From: Stentor coeruleus
Lineage: Eukaryota; Ciliophora; Heterotrichea; Heterotrichida; Stentoridae
DNA length: 64,000 nt
Assembly: GCA_001970955.1 (NCBI GenBank)
Contig: MPUH01000093.1
Coordinates: 46,311-110,310 of the forward strand
Direction: 5' to 3'
The notes beneath the pieces are model-generated. The model did no database searches. It saw only the letters and a list, made by a program, of their open reading frames with translations, and had not been told where the DNA came from. The translations under genes and the position numbers were made by a program. The number at the start of each line of letters is the position of its first letter. Position 1 is the first letter of the stretch. Below are positions 52,258 through 62,287 of the stretch, piece by piece.

Positions 52258-52915
52258 ATTGTTTTATTTTTAGGTGATGATTCGGGGTAGTAATTTTAAA
52301 GTTGGGAAGGCACTTTTTTTGGTCTTTTTGGTCTTTTTGATCTTTTTGAAGTTTTTAAATTTTGGTTTAAATTTTTGGTTAAAATTTAGGATTAGAGTAT
52401 GGGGATAAATTTATACTGGGAAATAAGCACTGCAGATTAGTGTTTTTTATTGATAAAGATAAACTTTAGTTTACTTTTTTGGTGGAAAAAATTAGAGAGT
52501 AGTTTCATGGGTAAGAGATTTATATAAAAATATACTGTTAAAAATAAATGTATATAGAAGTAAACTTTTAGAAATATTATAAGCTTAAATGATTGTAAAT
52601 ATTTTGATATATTATCAATAGAAATTTGTATATACATACGATTAAACCTAATTTGCTAAAAGCTAGTATCCCTTATTTTTGTATATTTAAATTATTATAA
52701 AAATGTGCAATTGAATATTTATAAGTTGGGATATTAATATTAAATAAAAAACCGGAATGAAATGTTCATGTTTTTTCTAGATTAGGAAGATGAGGCTGAA
52801 ATGATATAATGATTTAATTTTATAAACAATGATGATGCAATTTTATAATAGATGATGATACAATTTTATAATAGATGATAATGCTACAATAGATTATATT
52901 TTTATGTTATAAACA
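52258..52915. other. Intergenic, head-to-head, 658 bp
   Basis: The left part is G/T-rich on the plus strand, upstream of the minus gene, with a short TCTTTTTGG run (52316-52345). Around 52810-52905 a degenerate direct repeat of ATGATGATACAATTTTATAA type occurs just before the LRR gene start. No gene seen. Confidence 0.55.
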
Positions 52916-55579
52916 ATGTCAAAAAGTGTTACTCTTCCTTATTTGTCTCAAAGTGTTGGGCATAAATCATCGAAAAATTTATTGAGCACAAGTGAACAGA
53001 AGGAGAAAAGCAAAGAAAAGGGACTTACATCAAGACTTTCAGGTGATTCAACTCGTAATTTTTTCATGAAATCACGTGAAAGAGTGAAAAGAGGTTGTAT
53101 GGAAACATATCCAGGTTCAATAGGTCCATCAGCAAAACTTGATTACATCCACACTTACAAATATCGTTTAGCCATATCTGAAAGATTAAAATATGATAAA
53201 CTTGAGTCTTCTCCAAGCATGGCTTATTTAGAAGCAATTGATCGACAAAAACTCAACCCAGTTCCTTTTGGCATAGTCAGAAATATGGGTAAAGAAACTG
53301 AAGTAGATATCCATGGGTACTATATGGGAGACAATTACGCAAAAGCATTCTCAGAAGGACTAAAACACTACAAATCTATAGAGAAAATGAATCTTAAATC
53401 TAATCGACTATCAGAAAAAGGTTCAAGCCTTATTCTCCAAACCTTAGACTTCCAAAACATAAAAGACTTGTGTCTTTCCGATAACAGAATCGGTCCACAA
53501 GCAATTAAAAGAATAGGAGAAATTTTACTTGACTCCAAATCAAACCTAAGACACCTCAGCCTAGAAAGCACAGGTTTAAACGACCAATCTGGGATTGTAA
53601 TATTCGATTCTTTACAATTTAATTCATCCGTAACAAGATTAAACTTAGCTAAAAACAACTTAACACATATAAGTGCAAGAAACTTAAAAAATACATTGAT
53701 TACTAATAATACCTTACGCCGATTAGACCTTCATTGGAATCATTTAACAGGTATAGGTTGTGCTCAAGTTTTCGAAGGGATAACTAAAAACAATGTCTTA
53801 GCTGAACTTGATCTTTCCTGGAACCTTATGTCAAGAAACCTTAGTCCAGAAGATCTTCAGATTATAAGCAAAACATTATCAATACAAAGAAGCTTACGAC
53901 ATCTAGATCTTAGTTCAAATTATCTAAATGAAGAAAGCTGTAAAGTTATAGGTGAAGGATTATCTTCAAATCATGATATTCTAGGAATTCATATGGCTGG
54001 TAATGATTGTACAGTTGATTCACGGGGTTTTATAATTCCAAACAAATACGTGAGTAAAGTTGAACAAGGGCATTTTATGGCAAGAATAATGGGTGGTAAA
54101 AAAATAAAAAATCATAGCCAAATCAATTGTTGGTTATGTGAAAAATGGATTGAAATCAAATTTGAATTTAAATGTGAACCTACAGAACCAGTTTGCATAC
54201 ATTTAGAATGTGATGATTATCAACCAGATTTAATGGTTAGAGAAAAAGATCATTATACAATAACCCGTGTTGTACCTCCAGGTAAAGTGAATTTTTTTTT
54301 CTCTGTTGATATGAGTTTTGCTAAATCCCCTGATTTCAGAATACAAAAACTTCAATCGCCTGTAGAAAAAGATATAATATTTTGGGGGAATATAAAGATT
54401 TTATTATTTATAAGTAATTTGAATCAGATTGAAGCTGAAGGTATTGTTTGCAGTAATAAAAATGTTTTTCAAACTGAACCGAGAACTCCAAAACTTGAGT
54501 ATATACCCCCACCTACTGAGATGGAGAAAATCCCATGGTCTATTCCAATATCTTTATTTAAAGATTATAGAGTAGATGATGATTATTTATTAAACGAATG
54601 TTTTGAGTTTGATTGGAAACATTGTAAAATCCCAAATATGGTAAAAGACCCACATGATTTAGAAAACTTAAAATCTTTATTAAAAGAAAACTATCAGATA
54701 ATAAAAGAATCCTTTAAAACCTTATCAGCTTATTCAGGTAGTGAAATCCCTTGTATTGGGTCTAATGCATTTATAGAACTTTTAAGTCAATGTAATGTTT
54801 TTGATAACTTTTATGCTATAAGCGATTTTGGGGTTAATTGGAATTCAGTTATAGTCCAAACAGTTAAAGGTCAAACTTATAACCCAGCAAATGCTTTAGT
54901 AAGATTTGAATTTATGGAATTAATTGTTAGAATTGCTTATGATAGATATATAAGGACAAAATATATGACAAGTGTTTGTGAAGCTGTAGTAAAAATCCTC
55001 AATGAATACTTTATGCCAAAACTCACTAGTCTATGTGCTTTTAAATGGAGGACTGAAGAATATATGTGTGAAATTGTTGATGTTGTTTTGAAATCACATA
55101 AACTTATGCTTGACAGTATATTTAAAAAATACTCTGGAAGAAAAGCTTTACCCGGACAAAAACCTTTTGTTAGTCTTGAAGAGTTTAGAGATTTGTGTCA
55201 AAATGCTGGGCTTGTTAATGACTCTTTTTCTACAAGGGAAATTGATTGGTGTTATTTTCAAGCTATGATGACACAAGTTGATGAATTGTATAAAAAACGA
55301 CATATGGAGATGAGTTATACTGAATTTCTTGAAGCCTTGTGTAGAGCTTGTAATCTTGCATCGGTAAGCTTGAATATTGGTGATAGTTTGGTTATGGAAT
55401 CTCATGATATGACGTTGCAGAATAAGATTGAAAATGCTGCACATTTATTGATTAAAGTGTGCTCGCAGAGTGTTCAGGAAAGCTTTGTATTCCCTACTAC
55501 ACAAACTTATGAGAAATTGATGTTTAGGCCTAAAGGTATTACAAGAAAGCTTACTACGACAAATATTCTGGCTGATTAA
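52916..55579 (+). CDS. Leucine-rich-repeat protein (RNI-type)
   Basis: 887 aa. Residues about 120-360 form LRRs of the ribonuclease-inhibitor type (LRHLSLESTGLNDQSGIVI, LRRLDLHWNHLTGIGC, LAELDLSWNLMSRNL, LRHLDLSSNYLNEESC). Residues 400-500 are beta-rich, with a Cys pair (CWLCEKW). From about 560 on is a long helical region (ENLKSLLKENYQIIKESFKT, VRFEFMELIVRIAYDRYIRTK) with a possible degenerate EF-hand pair. LRR proteins of this build occur in many ciliates, without known function; a flagellar or calcium-dependent scaffold role is a guess. Confidence 0.85.
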   Translation: MSKSVTLPYLSQSVGHKSSKNLLSTSEQKEKSKEKGLTSRLSGDSTRNFFMKSRERVKRGCMETYPGSIGPSAKLDYIHTYKYRLAISERLKYDKLESSPSMAYLEAIDRQKLNPVPFGIVRNMGKETEVDIHGYYMGDNYAKAFSEGLKHYKSIEKMNLKSNRLSEKGSSLILQTLDFQNIKDLCLSDNRIGPQAIKRIGEILLDSKSNLRHLSLESTGLNDQSGIVIFDSLQFNSSVTRLNLAKNNLTHISARNLKNTLITNNTLRRLDLHWNHLTGIGCAQVFEGITKNNVLAELDLSWNLMSRNLSPEDLQIISKTLSIQRSLRHLDLSSNYLNEESCKVIGEGLSSNHDILGIHMAGNDCTVDSRGFIIPNKYVSKVEQGHFMARIMGGKKIKNHSQINCWLCEKWIEIKFEFKCEPTEPVCIHLECDDYQPDLMVREKDHYTITRVVPPGKVNFFFSVDMSFAKSPDFRIQKLQSPVEKDIIFWGNIKILLFISNLNQIEAEGIVCSNKNVFQTEPRTPKLEYIPPPTEMEKIPWSIPISLFKDYRVDDDYLLNECFEFDWKHCKIPNMVKDPHDLENLKSLLKENYQIIKESFKTLSAYSGSEIPCIGSNAFIELLSQCNVFDNFYAISDFGVNWNSVIVQTVKGQTYNPANALVRFEFMELIVRIAYDRYIRTKYMTSVCEAVVKILNEYFMPKLTSLCAFKWRTEEYMCEIVDVVLKSHKLMLDSIFKKYSGRKALPGQKPFVSLEEFRDLCQNAGLVNDSFSTREIDWCYFQAMMTQVDELYKKRHMEMSYTEFLEALCRACNLASVSLNIGDSLVMESHDMTLQNKIENAAHLLIKVCSQSVQESFVFPTTQTYEKLMFRPKGITRKLTTTNILAD

Positions 55580-55830
55580 GTATTATTAATTATTAGATAA
55601 ATTGTGAGAAATATGGATTTTTTTTGAAAGATGTTGAATTATATAGAATATTGATTAAATTAAATTGTGTTTAAACCATATAAAACTTTCTTACACGTTA
55701 TATTTAAGACAGTTTTCATATCAAACATAGAAAATGTGAATTATATAAACCCTTTATCACATAATTTTTAAAAATAAAAAATCTTTCAAAACCTCATATA
55801 AAAAAACTAACATACAACTTTTATATTTAA

Positions 55831-57315
55831 ATGGGTGATATCTACGAGCAAACAGCGGCAATGTATAGCACAGTCATTAGCAAGCCAAAAATGACAGATA
55901 AACTCCTCCAAAAACCCCCTTTTAGATTCCTTCACGATGTTATCATGGGTATGTTGGCCGCTACTAATTATCCAGAAGGCTTATTTACTCCTGACGAATG
56001 CAATTCAGCTAACGTCGCAGAAAGAGATGCTAAAATCGCATTTTTAAAAAAGCTTATCGATCATGTTTCTGGTACTCTTGGTGTACCAATAGATTGTAAT
56101 CCTTCAAAAATTGTAGCGGGTCAAGAACCTGAAAAAACAAACTTATTCTTACATGCATTATTTGCCGCTGCTACTGGACAATATGAGAAAAAAACTGAAC
56201 CTAAAAAAGAAGATCGTAAAACTAGGGCGCCAGAAGAGAAAAAAGCTAAAGGTCGAGAAGATGCTAAATCAAAAGATGATGGAAGAGCCAGGGAAGAAGC
56301 TAAGGTAAGAGAAGAAGCTAAAGCTAGAGAAGAAGCTAAGGCAAGAGAAGAAGCTAAGGCAAGAGAAGAAGCTAAAGCTAGAGAAGAAGCTAAAGCAAGA
56401 GAAGAAGCTAAAGCAAGAGAAGAAGCTAAAGTAAGAGAAGAAGCTAAAGCTAAAGAAGAAGCTAAGAGGAAAGAAGAGGCTAGAAGAAAAGAAGAGGCTA
56501 AGAAAAAGGATGAAGCAAGCAAAAAAAGGGAAGAATCAAAGAAACCGACAGAAGAGCCTAAAAAAGTTCCTGAAGAAACGAAGAAACCTGAAAGTAAAAA
56601 GCCGGAAGAAAAAAGCGCAAGGCCTGAGCTGGCTAAAAAGCCAACTTCCAAACCTCAAGCCGAAGTTCCTAAAGCCCCAGCAAAAGGTCTGATATTAGAA
56701 CATGAAAAAGATGACGATGAAGATGATGGAGAGCTTATTTCTGATGCATCCAAAGCTTTTAACGCATATGGAAAAGGTGGAGCAAAGCCAACAAAACCTG
56801 TAAAAAGCGAAGAACAGGGAAAACTAGTCAGAGATATACTAAAAGATGACCGTTCAGGACAATCTAAAGGAAAAATTGAACAAAATGAAGCTGATGATCT
56901 TGGTGATGGAGGTAAAAAACTCATTATAAATCGTTCTAAAGCAAATAGACCTGAAGCTAGAAAAGTTGCCGCACCAGTGAGCTTAGAAGACTTGGAAACT
57001 GTGAAAAAGTCTTTACAAAGTTTATGCCAAAGTGCAAATCCTTTAGGAAAATCAATGGAATTTGTATCAGATGATATTGATAGTATGAAAAAAGAGTTTG
57101 AAAAATGGAATACTCAATACATGCAAGCTGCTGTTAAAATGGAAGATCAAAAGAAAATTACAGATGAAGAACTTAACCCTGCGCTGAATAAAATTGCAGA
57201 GTTGGAAGAGCAGATTAAAGAGACTCAGATTAAGATCAGGAACTCAACAGCGCAGATATTAAAAAATAAGTCAACAATAAATGGGCTTATGCAAATGATG
57301 GTTTCAGTTAAGTAA
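55831..57315 (+). CDS. IFT54: Intraflagellar transport protein 54 (TRAF3IP1)
   Basis: 494 aa. The N-terminal CH-like domain (about 15-120, PPFRFLHDVIMGMLAATNYP and FLKKLIDHVSGTLGVP) and the C-terminal coiled coil (about 385-494, ending NKSTINGLMQMMVSVK) are those of IFT54, an IFT-B subunit that binds IFT20 and kinesin/tubulin. The middle is a Lys/Arg/Glu/Ala-rich tract with about 12 tandem copies of the six-residue unit AREEAK (18 bp). It is longer and more regular than the corresponding basic linker in animals and presumably forms a single long helix. Confidence 0.92.
   Translation: MGDIYEQTAAMYSTVISKPKMTDKLLQKPPFRFLHDVIMGMLAATNYPEGLFTPDECNSANVAERDAKIAFLKKLIDHVSGTLGVPIDCNPSKIVAGQEPEKTNLFLHALFAAATGQYEKKTEPKKEDRKTRAPEEKKAKGREDAKSKDDGRAREEAKVREEAKAREEAKAREEAKAREEAKAREEAKAREEAKAREEAKVREEAKAKEEAKRKEEARRKEEAKKKDEASKKREESKKPTEEPKKVPEETKKPESKKPEEKSARPELAKKPTSKPQAEVPKAPAKGLILEHEKDDDEDDGELISDASKAFNAYGKGGAKPTKPVKSEEQGKLVRDILKDDRSGQSKGKIEQNEADDLGDGGKKLIINRSKANRPEARKVAAPVSLEDLETVKKSLQSLCQSANPLGKSMEFVSDDIDSMKKEFEKWNTQYMQAAVKMEDQKKITDEELNPALNKIAELEEQIKETQIKIRNSTAQILKNKSTINGLMQMMVSVK
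56286..56470 (+). repeat. 18-bp coding tandem array (AREEAK) in IFT54
   Basis: About ten successive units of gctagagaagaagctaag type, varying mainly at silent sites. The antisense frame at 56121-56651 is a by-product of this array. Confidence 0.8.
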
Positions 57316-57446
57316 TTAGACATTTACAAAAAAAATTTAATTTTTATACACAAAGTGCAGTTTTTAATATGGTATTTTTTATAAATAATTATTTGAAGAT
57401 ATTTTTTGGATAAAAAGAACCTCATCAAATTTATCTACTTATTGAT

Positions 57447-58790
57447 CTATTTCTCTGAACATATCTTCATCATACTATCAATTGTTATCCCATCAGGTCT
57501 TTCTAATGGAAACATCAATGCTCGATCCCAGACCAAATTAATGCAGCATCCAATAGCTCTAGCAACTCCAAACAATACCGTATAATAATCATAAATCCTT
57601 AATCCATATGAATACATCAAAACTTCACTATGTGCCTCTGCATTTGGATATGGATATTTAACTTTTCCAAACTCCTTTAATACATCAGGTATAATCTTAA
57701 AACATTGTCCTACAAGGTTACATAAAGGATCATCTGGGAGCATTTCATTAGCAAACTTCAACTGAGCAATAAACCTTGGATCTGGGATTCTAAGTATCTC
57801 ATGTCCATATCCAGGAATATTTTTTCCTGAATCTAAACAGTTTTTAGCATATTCAACTATAGCTTCATCTGTTGGATAATCCCCCACTTTTTTCCATAGA
57901 TTTATTAACCATCTCAAACACTCTTGACTTGAAAGTCTATGAATTGGTCCTGCAAGTCCATTTAATCCAGCTGAATATGATTTAAAAACATTACATAAAG
58001 CACTTCCTACAACATGAGATGTATGAGCTATAACATTACCAGCTTCATGATCACAATGACTGTTTATATAAAGACGGAGAAATTCATAAAAATCTTCATC
58101 ATCCCAACCAAGCATTTTACCAAAGTTTTCAGCATAGTCTGCTGATGGGTTAGAATCATGTGTGACACCATTTCTGTATGAGTTTCTATATATTATTGAT
58201 GCAATTCTAGGGATTTTTGCGATTAGGTCTAAGCTGTCATCAAGCATAGGCTTCCAGTATTCACTTTTTTTCATATGTGAATTGTAAAGTTTATCGAAAT
58301 TACTGTGATAGCCTAAGGATAATACACCCATGGATAGTTGGTTCATTGGATGGAAATGCTCGATCATTTTTTTCAGCATATCTTCTGTATATTTTGGTAG
58401 GAAACATCTTAAGGCTAATTCTTTTTTTAAGAGGTCGGTTTGGGTTGGGGTTGGAATATCACCTGTTAAAAGCAACCAAATCATGGATTCTATGTAAGGC
58501 TGGGTACGCTTTTTTGGAAGCTTTTCTTGGCACTCTTCTATTGAAAGACCTCGAAAACGGACACCGAAATCTGGGTCTAGAGAGAGAGATTCGGTCAGCT
58601 GGGTTGCCATCCCTTTCATACCTTTTACGATCTGTTCAACTTTTATTTCTTCTATCTTCACTGATCCGTATTTATACTTAAGCCGATGCACTTGTTCAAG
58701 TCTTGTTGCGATTTTGTTTTCCAATATTCCGTGAAGTTCTGCAATTGTTCTAACAATTTTAAAGTGCATTATTATATTTTTTTTATCCAT
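57447..58790 (-). CDS. Citrate synthase, divergent active site
   Basis: 447 aa from the ATG at 58788-58790 (a longer frame upstream begins only at GTG). It is clearly citrate synthase: SLDPDFGVRFRGLSIEECQ, HCDHEAGNVIAHTSHVVGSA, NGLAGPIH, PGYGHEILRIPDPRF, YYTVLFGVARAIG and FPLERPDG. Of the catalytic residues of the pig enzyme, His274 (GPIH) and His320 (GYGH) are kept. Asp375 in NVDAHSG is Glu here (NAEAHSE; codon GAG at 57636-57638). Two neighbouring conserved positions also differ (LHGLANQ to IHRLSSQ; WSRAL to WDRAL). It may be slow, regulatory or structural. In Tetrahymena the citrate synthase also forms 14-nm filaments. No clear mitochondrial presequence is seen. Confidence 0.9.
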   Translation of the reverse strand: MDKKNIIMHFKIVRTIAELHGILENKIATRLEQVHRLKYKYGSVKIEEIKVEQIVKGMKGMATQLTESLSLDPDFGVRFRGLSIEECQEKLPKKRTQPYIESMIWLLLTGDIPTPTQTDLLKKELALRCFLPKYTEDMLKKMIEHFHPMNQLSMGVLSLGYHSNFDKLYNSHMKKSEYWKPMLDDSLDLIAKIPRIASIIYRNSYRNGVTHDSNPSADYAENFGKMLGWDDEDFYEFLRLYINSHCDHEAGNVIAHTSHVVGSALCNVFKSYSAGLNGLAGPIHRLSSQECLRWLINLWKKVGDYPTDEAIVEYAKNCLDSGKNIPGYGHEILRIPDPRFIAQLKFANEMLPDDPLCNLVGQCFKIIPDVLKEFGKVKYPYPNAEAHSEVLMYSYGLRIYDYYTVLFGVARAIGCCINLVWDRALMFPLERPDGITIDSMMKICSEK

Positions 58791-59394
58791 ACCATCTTCT
58801 AGAAAGCCCGTAATTGTTGCTATAATTTGTTTTGTAATTCTAAACACACTAATAATTTTTTCAAGGTTTATAAATTATGAGTATTTCAAAAAGGAATATA
58901 AGATTATTATAATATATAATCAAACATATTTTGTTAATTAGAAAATCTCGATATTAACTTCTTGATTTCATAAATGCTTGATATTGAGGAATATCTATGT
59001 AGCAGACTAAACATTTATTTATATAAGCATTAAAATATTGTTGCCATCAGCATTTTATAATTATAAAATTTGTTTAAACCATTTTTTTATAGTTCTACTT
59101 CTCAAATGATGTAAAGCCCAGTTTCTATACATCATGCTTCAGGTAAAAAAGTTCTTGGAGGATTTTTATAAATATTTATATTCCTATCAGGCATAAGAGG
59201 AGCAGATGGTTTTAAAGGTTTCTTTTCTTAATATCAACTATATATCTTACTTTTTTAATTGAATTAGCTTCGATTTAGGAAGAATGATATGAATTATTTA
59301 CTCACAATTTTTTTATTGAATTAGCTTTGATTTAGGAAGAATGATATGAATTATATACTCATATACTAAGTGGAAAAATGGGAATCTTAGTAAC
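58791..59394. other. Spacer with repeat-element left end
   Basis: Up to about 58930 ordinary AT-rich promoter DNA. 58931-59025 is a direct copy of 63629-63720. From about 59050 to 59385 it is an inverted copy of the DNA at about 63727-63990. A 57-bp tandem repeat lies at about 59252-59365. No gene seen. Confidence 0.65.
59050..59385 (-). repeat. Inverted copy of the unit boundary segment
   Basis: The reverse complement aligns with about 63727-63990, and its part below 59165 also aligns with 61003-61110, including the word ATTTATAAAAATCCTCCAAG and GGGCTTTACAT. It therefore forms an inverted repeat with the right flank of unit A. Confidence 0.75.
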
Positions 59395-60297
59395 TTATAT
59401 AATATCTAAGTTTGAGTCTTCTGGTAAAGGATTGAACCCTATAAGTTCAGAATAGCTAAAATGTTGCAGTTCTTCCCATTTTTTGTCACACTCATGATTG
59501 TGCTTTAAACTCTTATTTTCGCAACAATTGAAACCAAACAATTGAGCCAATTTATTAGGACCTTTTTCTAAAAATATTGTATCAACATACATTTTAAAAG
59601 CCTTACGCCTTTTAGATTTTAAAAAAAATTCTTTAACTTTCTTGTTATTTTTCGCTTCTGTTTCCAGCTCAGACTTAGTAAGAGCAGTTATTGTAAATTC
59701 ATCTTTATTTTCTTCTATATTTTTCACTTCTGTTCTCGACTCAGACTCACCTTTGCAGTATTTCTTCAATTCTTCAATAGACTTTTTAATAGCTGCTTTC
59801 TGATTTTTTCCCCTACCCTCAAACTTTTCATTGAATTTCCCTGTTCTTAAAAACTTCTTAAAACTCCTAATAAGCTTAATTCTAAAATAACTTTTTTTAG
59901 GATGTATCCTTGGCTTTGAATTTTGTTTATTAGGATTTCTCTTTGATTTTTTCACCAATAATTGATCATCATCATAAAACTTAAGTAGTGGATTGGGTCT
60001 ACGTTTATTGCAAGTATTTGATTTTTTTATTTCCATTGTATTAGCCTCTGCTCCTGTATCTGTATTAGCAGATTGGCTAGTTGAATCGGGCACAGGTATA
60101 TTTTTGTTTAATAAAAACTCTTTTTCATTTTCCCTTGCATTAGCCCCTGTTCCTGTATTTATATTAGTGTTGTTTATGCTAGTGTATAGCTCTGTAGAAT
60201 ATTTTAAAATATTTTCAATATAGTGCATGCTCAGGTTCATGATTGAATTATTGTCTTCACATAATTTCAGAAGCCTTTCGCTATTTATGCCTGACAT
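59395..60297 (-). CDS. Repeat-unit family protein A, unknown
   Basis: 300 aa, basic, no family recognised. The N-terminal half (1-100) is Ser/Asn/Thr-rich and poorly conserved. The C-terminal half holds a conserved core shared with the protein at 61322-62287: HPKKxYFRxxLIRxFxKFLR, an SIxxLxxYC block, KAFKxYxxTIFLEKxP, LAQxFGFxCC and a final HNxECxxKW...SELIG. The Cys-Cys-His-Cys arrangement could bind zinc. There is no signal peptide or membrane helix. DNA binding is possible (strong basic patch near 100-160) but unproven. The ORF has no intron that I can see. Confidence 0.65.
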   Translation of the reverse strand: MSGINSERLLKLCEDNNSIMNLSMHYIENILKYSTELYTSINNTNINTGTGANARENEKEFLLNKNIPVPDSTSQSANTDTGAEANTMEIKKSNTCNKRRPNPLLKFYDDDQLLVKKSKRNPNKQNSKPRIHPKKSYFRIKLIRSFKKFLRTGKFNEKFEGRGKNQKAAIKKSIEELKKYCKGESESRTEVKNIEENKDEFTITALTKSELETEAKNNKKVKEFFLKSKRRKAFKMYVDTIFLEKGPNKLAQLFGFNCCENKSLKHNHECDKKWEELQHFSYSELIGFNPLPEDSNLDII

Positions 60298-61321
60298 AAG
60301 TAATAATAAAGGAATAATAAAGATTAAAAAGTGGAACAGAGGTGTCTACAATTATTTAAAAAAAGTTTTATAAAATGACTTAAAAGTTTATTTAGGTGAT
60401 TTTGCTTTGAATATAATATTTTTTTTATTGTCTGAATAGATTGAATCCCCAAAAACATTATGAACATTACTTTAAAAGGAGTTCTGAAAATTACATACAA
60501 AAATCTATATAAATTTCACATTATTTTAAAAGGATGCTTACTATTCATCTAATTTATAAATTATATACATAATTATACCTTATGCTTTCAATTTCAATTT
60601 CACTTAAAACTTCCTATCATTCTTATTATCCCTTAGTAAACTTACATAATTTTTCCATATTAAATTCAATTTCATAGTTTATAGAATTCCTCTATCTGCT
60701 TCAGCATAAGTTCTTATGCCCTTATGGTTTCTGAAAGTTTTTGATTTCACAAAAAAGCATCCCTTGATTTAAAATTTTCGATTTAATATTTAAATTCGCA
60801 AAAAACTACGATAATTTGTGTTTTTGTTAAAATTTCAACATAAGAACAAGAAGAAGCCAGAACTAAATATGATCATGCCGGCTACAGGGATTGGTAGCCT
60901 ATATCCGCGAATGAGTAAGGACTTATATCAACAGCCCACCCTTCATTCGAGAGTCTTATGCATCCTAAGGTTAAACGCATGAGCTGTCAATTCTTCCTCT
61001 TATGCTATATAGGAACATAAATATTTATAAAAATCCTCCAAGTACTTTTTTACCTGAAGTAAGGGCTTTACATTATTTGAGAAGTAAACATATAAAAAAT
61101 GGCTTAAACAAATAATGGTCATTATAAAAATTCAAATATTTTCTTATATAATTCGTGTTTTACATAAATTTTATAGTTATAAAATGCTCTTATTTTTTTT
61201 AAGATATATCGATTTCTTATATATGGAGATAAAAATTGTATGAACCTTGCAAAAGCAAAGAATTATTTGATAGCAATAAATAAATGTTTTGAAATTACCT
61301 AATCTAATTTCTAAGTCTTAT
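60298..61321. other. Conserved 5' region of unit A, then start of unit B
   Basis: 60360-60990 is nearly the same as 62380-63010 (about nine tenths by eye over 60410-60590). It includes a GC-richer block at about 60840-60990. From 61003 a second copy of the unit boundary begins (matches 63836-64000). Apart from the short frame listed separately no gene is seen. Confidence 0.65.
60869..60982 (+). other. Conserved GC-richer block with a 37-codon frame, copy A
   Basis: ATG to TGA, 37 codons, starting MIMPATGIGSLYPR. Compared with copy B (62886-62999) there are seven base changes; five of them fall on third codon positions and leave the residue unchanged. That hints at coding, but the sample is tiny. 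CGAATGA and TCATTCG within it can pair, so an RNA element is an alternative. It does not look like tRNA, 5S or a spliceosomal RNA. Confidence 0.35.
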
Positions 61322-62287
61322 CTAAGAATTGATCCCTATAAGTTCAGAAGAGCTAAAACATTTCAGTTTTCTCCATTTTTCGTAACACTCAAGATTATGC
61401 GCTAAAATCCAACTATCGCAACAATAGAAACCAAACATTTGAGCCAACTCACTAGGATCTTTCTCTAAAAATATAGTGTTAATATATTTTTTAAAAGCCT
61501 TAAGCACTTCAGGTACTGAAAAAAGTTCTTTAACTTCCATATCATTATGGGTATTCGTAAAATAAATTTCTGAAAGGAAACGACTTTTTCTACCGCAGTA
61601 TGCCATTAGATTATGAATAGAATTCCTAACAGCCACTTCCTGAGCTTTTTCTTTACTCATATACCTTTGACTCACTTTATTGCTTCTTAAAAACTTCATA
61701 AAAGTCCTAATAAGTATAGTCCTGAAATATCCCTTTTTAGGATGCTTTCTTTGTATTAAGTTTGAGTTATTGTCATAAAAGTAAAGTAGTATATTCAGTT
61801 TACGCCTTATATGAACCTTGAATTTTCTGTTTTTCCTTGTTCTTTTTGTGCAATTAGCCCTTGGTACTGTATTTATATTAGCAAACTGGTTAGGTAAATT
61901 GCATAAAGAGCTAGTTGCGTCCATACAAAATTCATTATGCACATCAAAATCTTGCTCTTGATAGGATACAGATTCTGGATTATTCTGTAGCATTTTCAGG
62001 TCTTGGTGGTCAGACTTGTCTTTATTTTTGGTGCACTGTTGAGAGAAGTTAAGAATTTCGTCTATATTGCTACTTTTGTCACAAACTTTGAATGTATCAC
62101 CACATTTTGGTGTAGTGATAGGGTCTAACTCTCTTTGGTTTACTAAAGAGTTTGAAGTGTCGTTTATGCTAGTGTATGACGCTGTAGAGTCTTTTAAACA
62201 GTTTTCACTATAGTCCTTGCTTGGATTCTTGATTGAATCCTTGGTTTCGCACGATTTCAGATGAGTAGTGCTATTTATGTCTGACAT
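61322..62287 (-). CDS. Repeat-unit family protein B, unknown
   Basis: 321 aa, paralogue of the protein at 59395-60297. It has the same start MS(D/G)INS, the same ETKDSIKNPS versus EDNNSIMNLS type N-terminus, and a conserved core in the C-terminal half (HPKKGYFRTILIRTFMKFLR, KAFKKYINTIFLEKDP, LAQMFGFYCC and HNLECYEKW, SSELIGINS). The core is about half identical by eye. The segment between N-terminus and core (about 40-150) is Ser/Asn-rich and differs in sequence and length. No database family comes to mind. Confidence 0.65.
   Translation of the reverse strand: MSDINSTTHLKSCETKDSIKNPSKDYSENCLKDSTASYTSINDTSNSLVNQRELDPITTPKCGDTFKVCDKSSNIDEILNFSQQCTKNKDKSDHQDLKMLQNNPESVSYQEQDFDVHNEFCMDATSSLCNLPNQFANINTVPRANCTKRTRKNRKFKVHIRRKLNILLYFYDNNSNLIQRKHPKKGYFRTILIRTFMKFLRSNKVSQRYMSKEKAQEVAVRNSIHNLMAYCGRKSRFLSEIYFTNTHNDMEVKELFSVPEVLKAFKKYINTIFLEKDPSELAQMFGFYCCDSWILAHNLECYEKWRKLKCFSSSELIGINS

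Noticed and set aside
56121-56651. 176-codon minus-strand frame rich in Ser/Leu/Ala
   Set aside because: Antisense to the AREEAK repeat of IFT54; low-complexity by-product.
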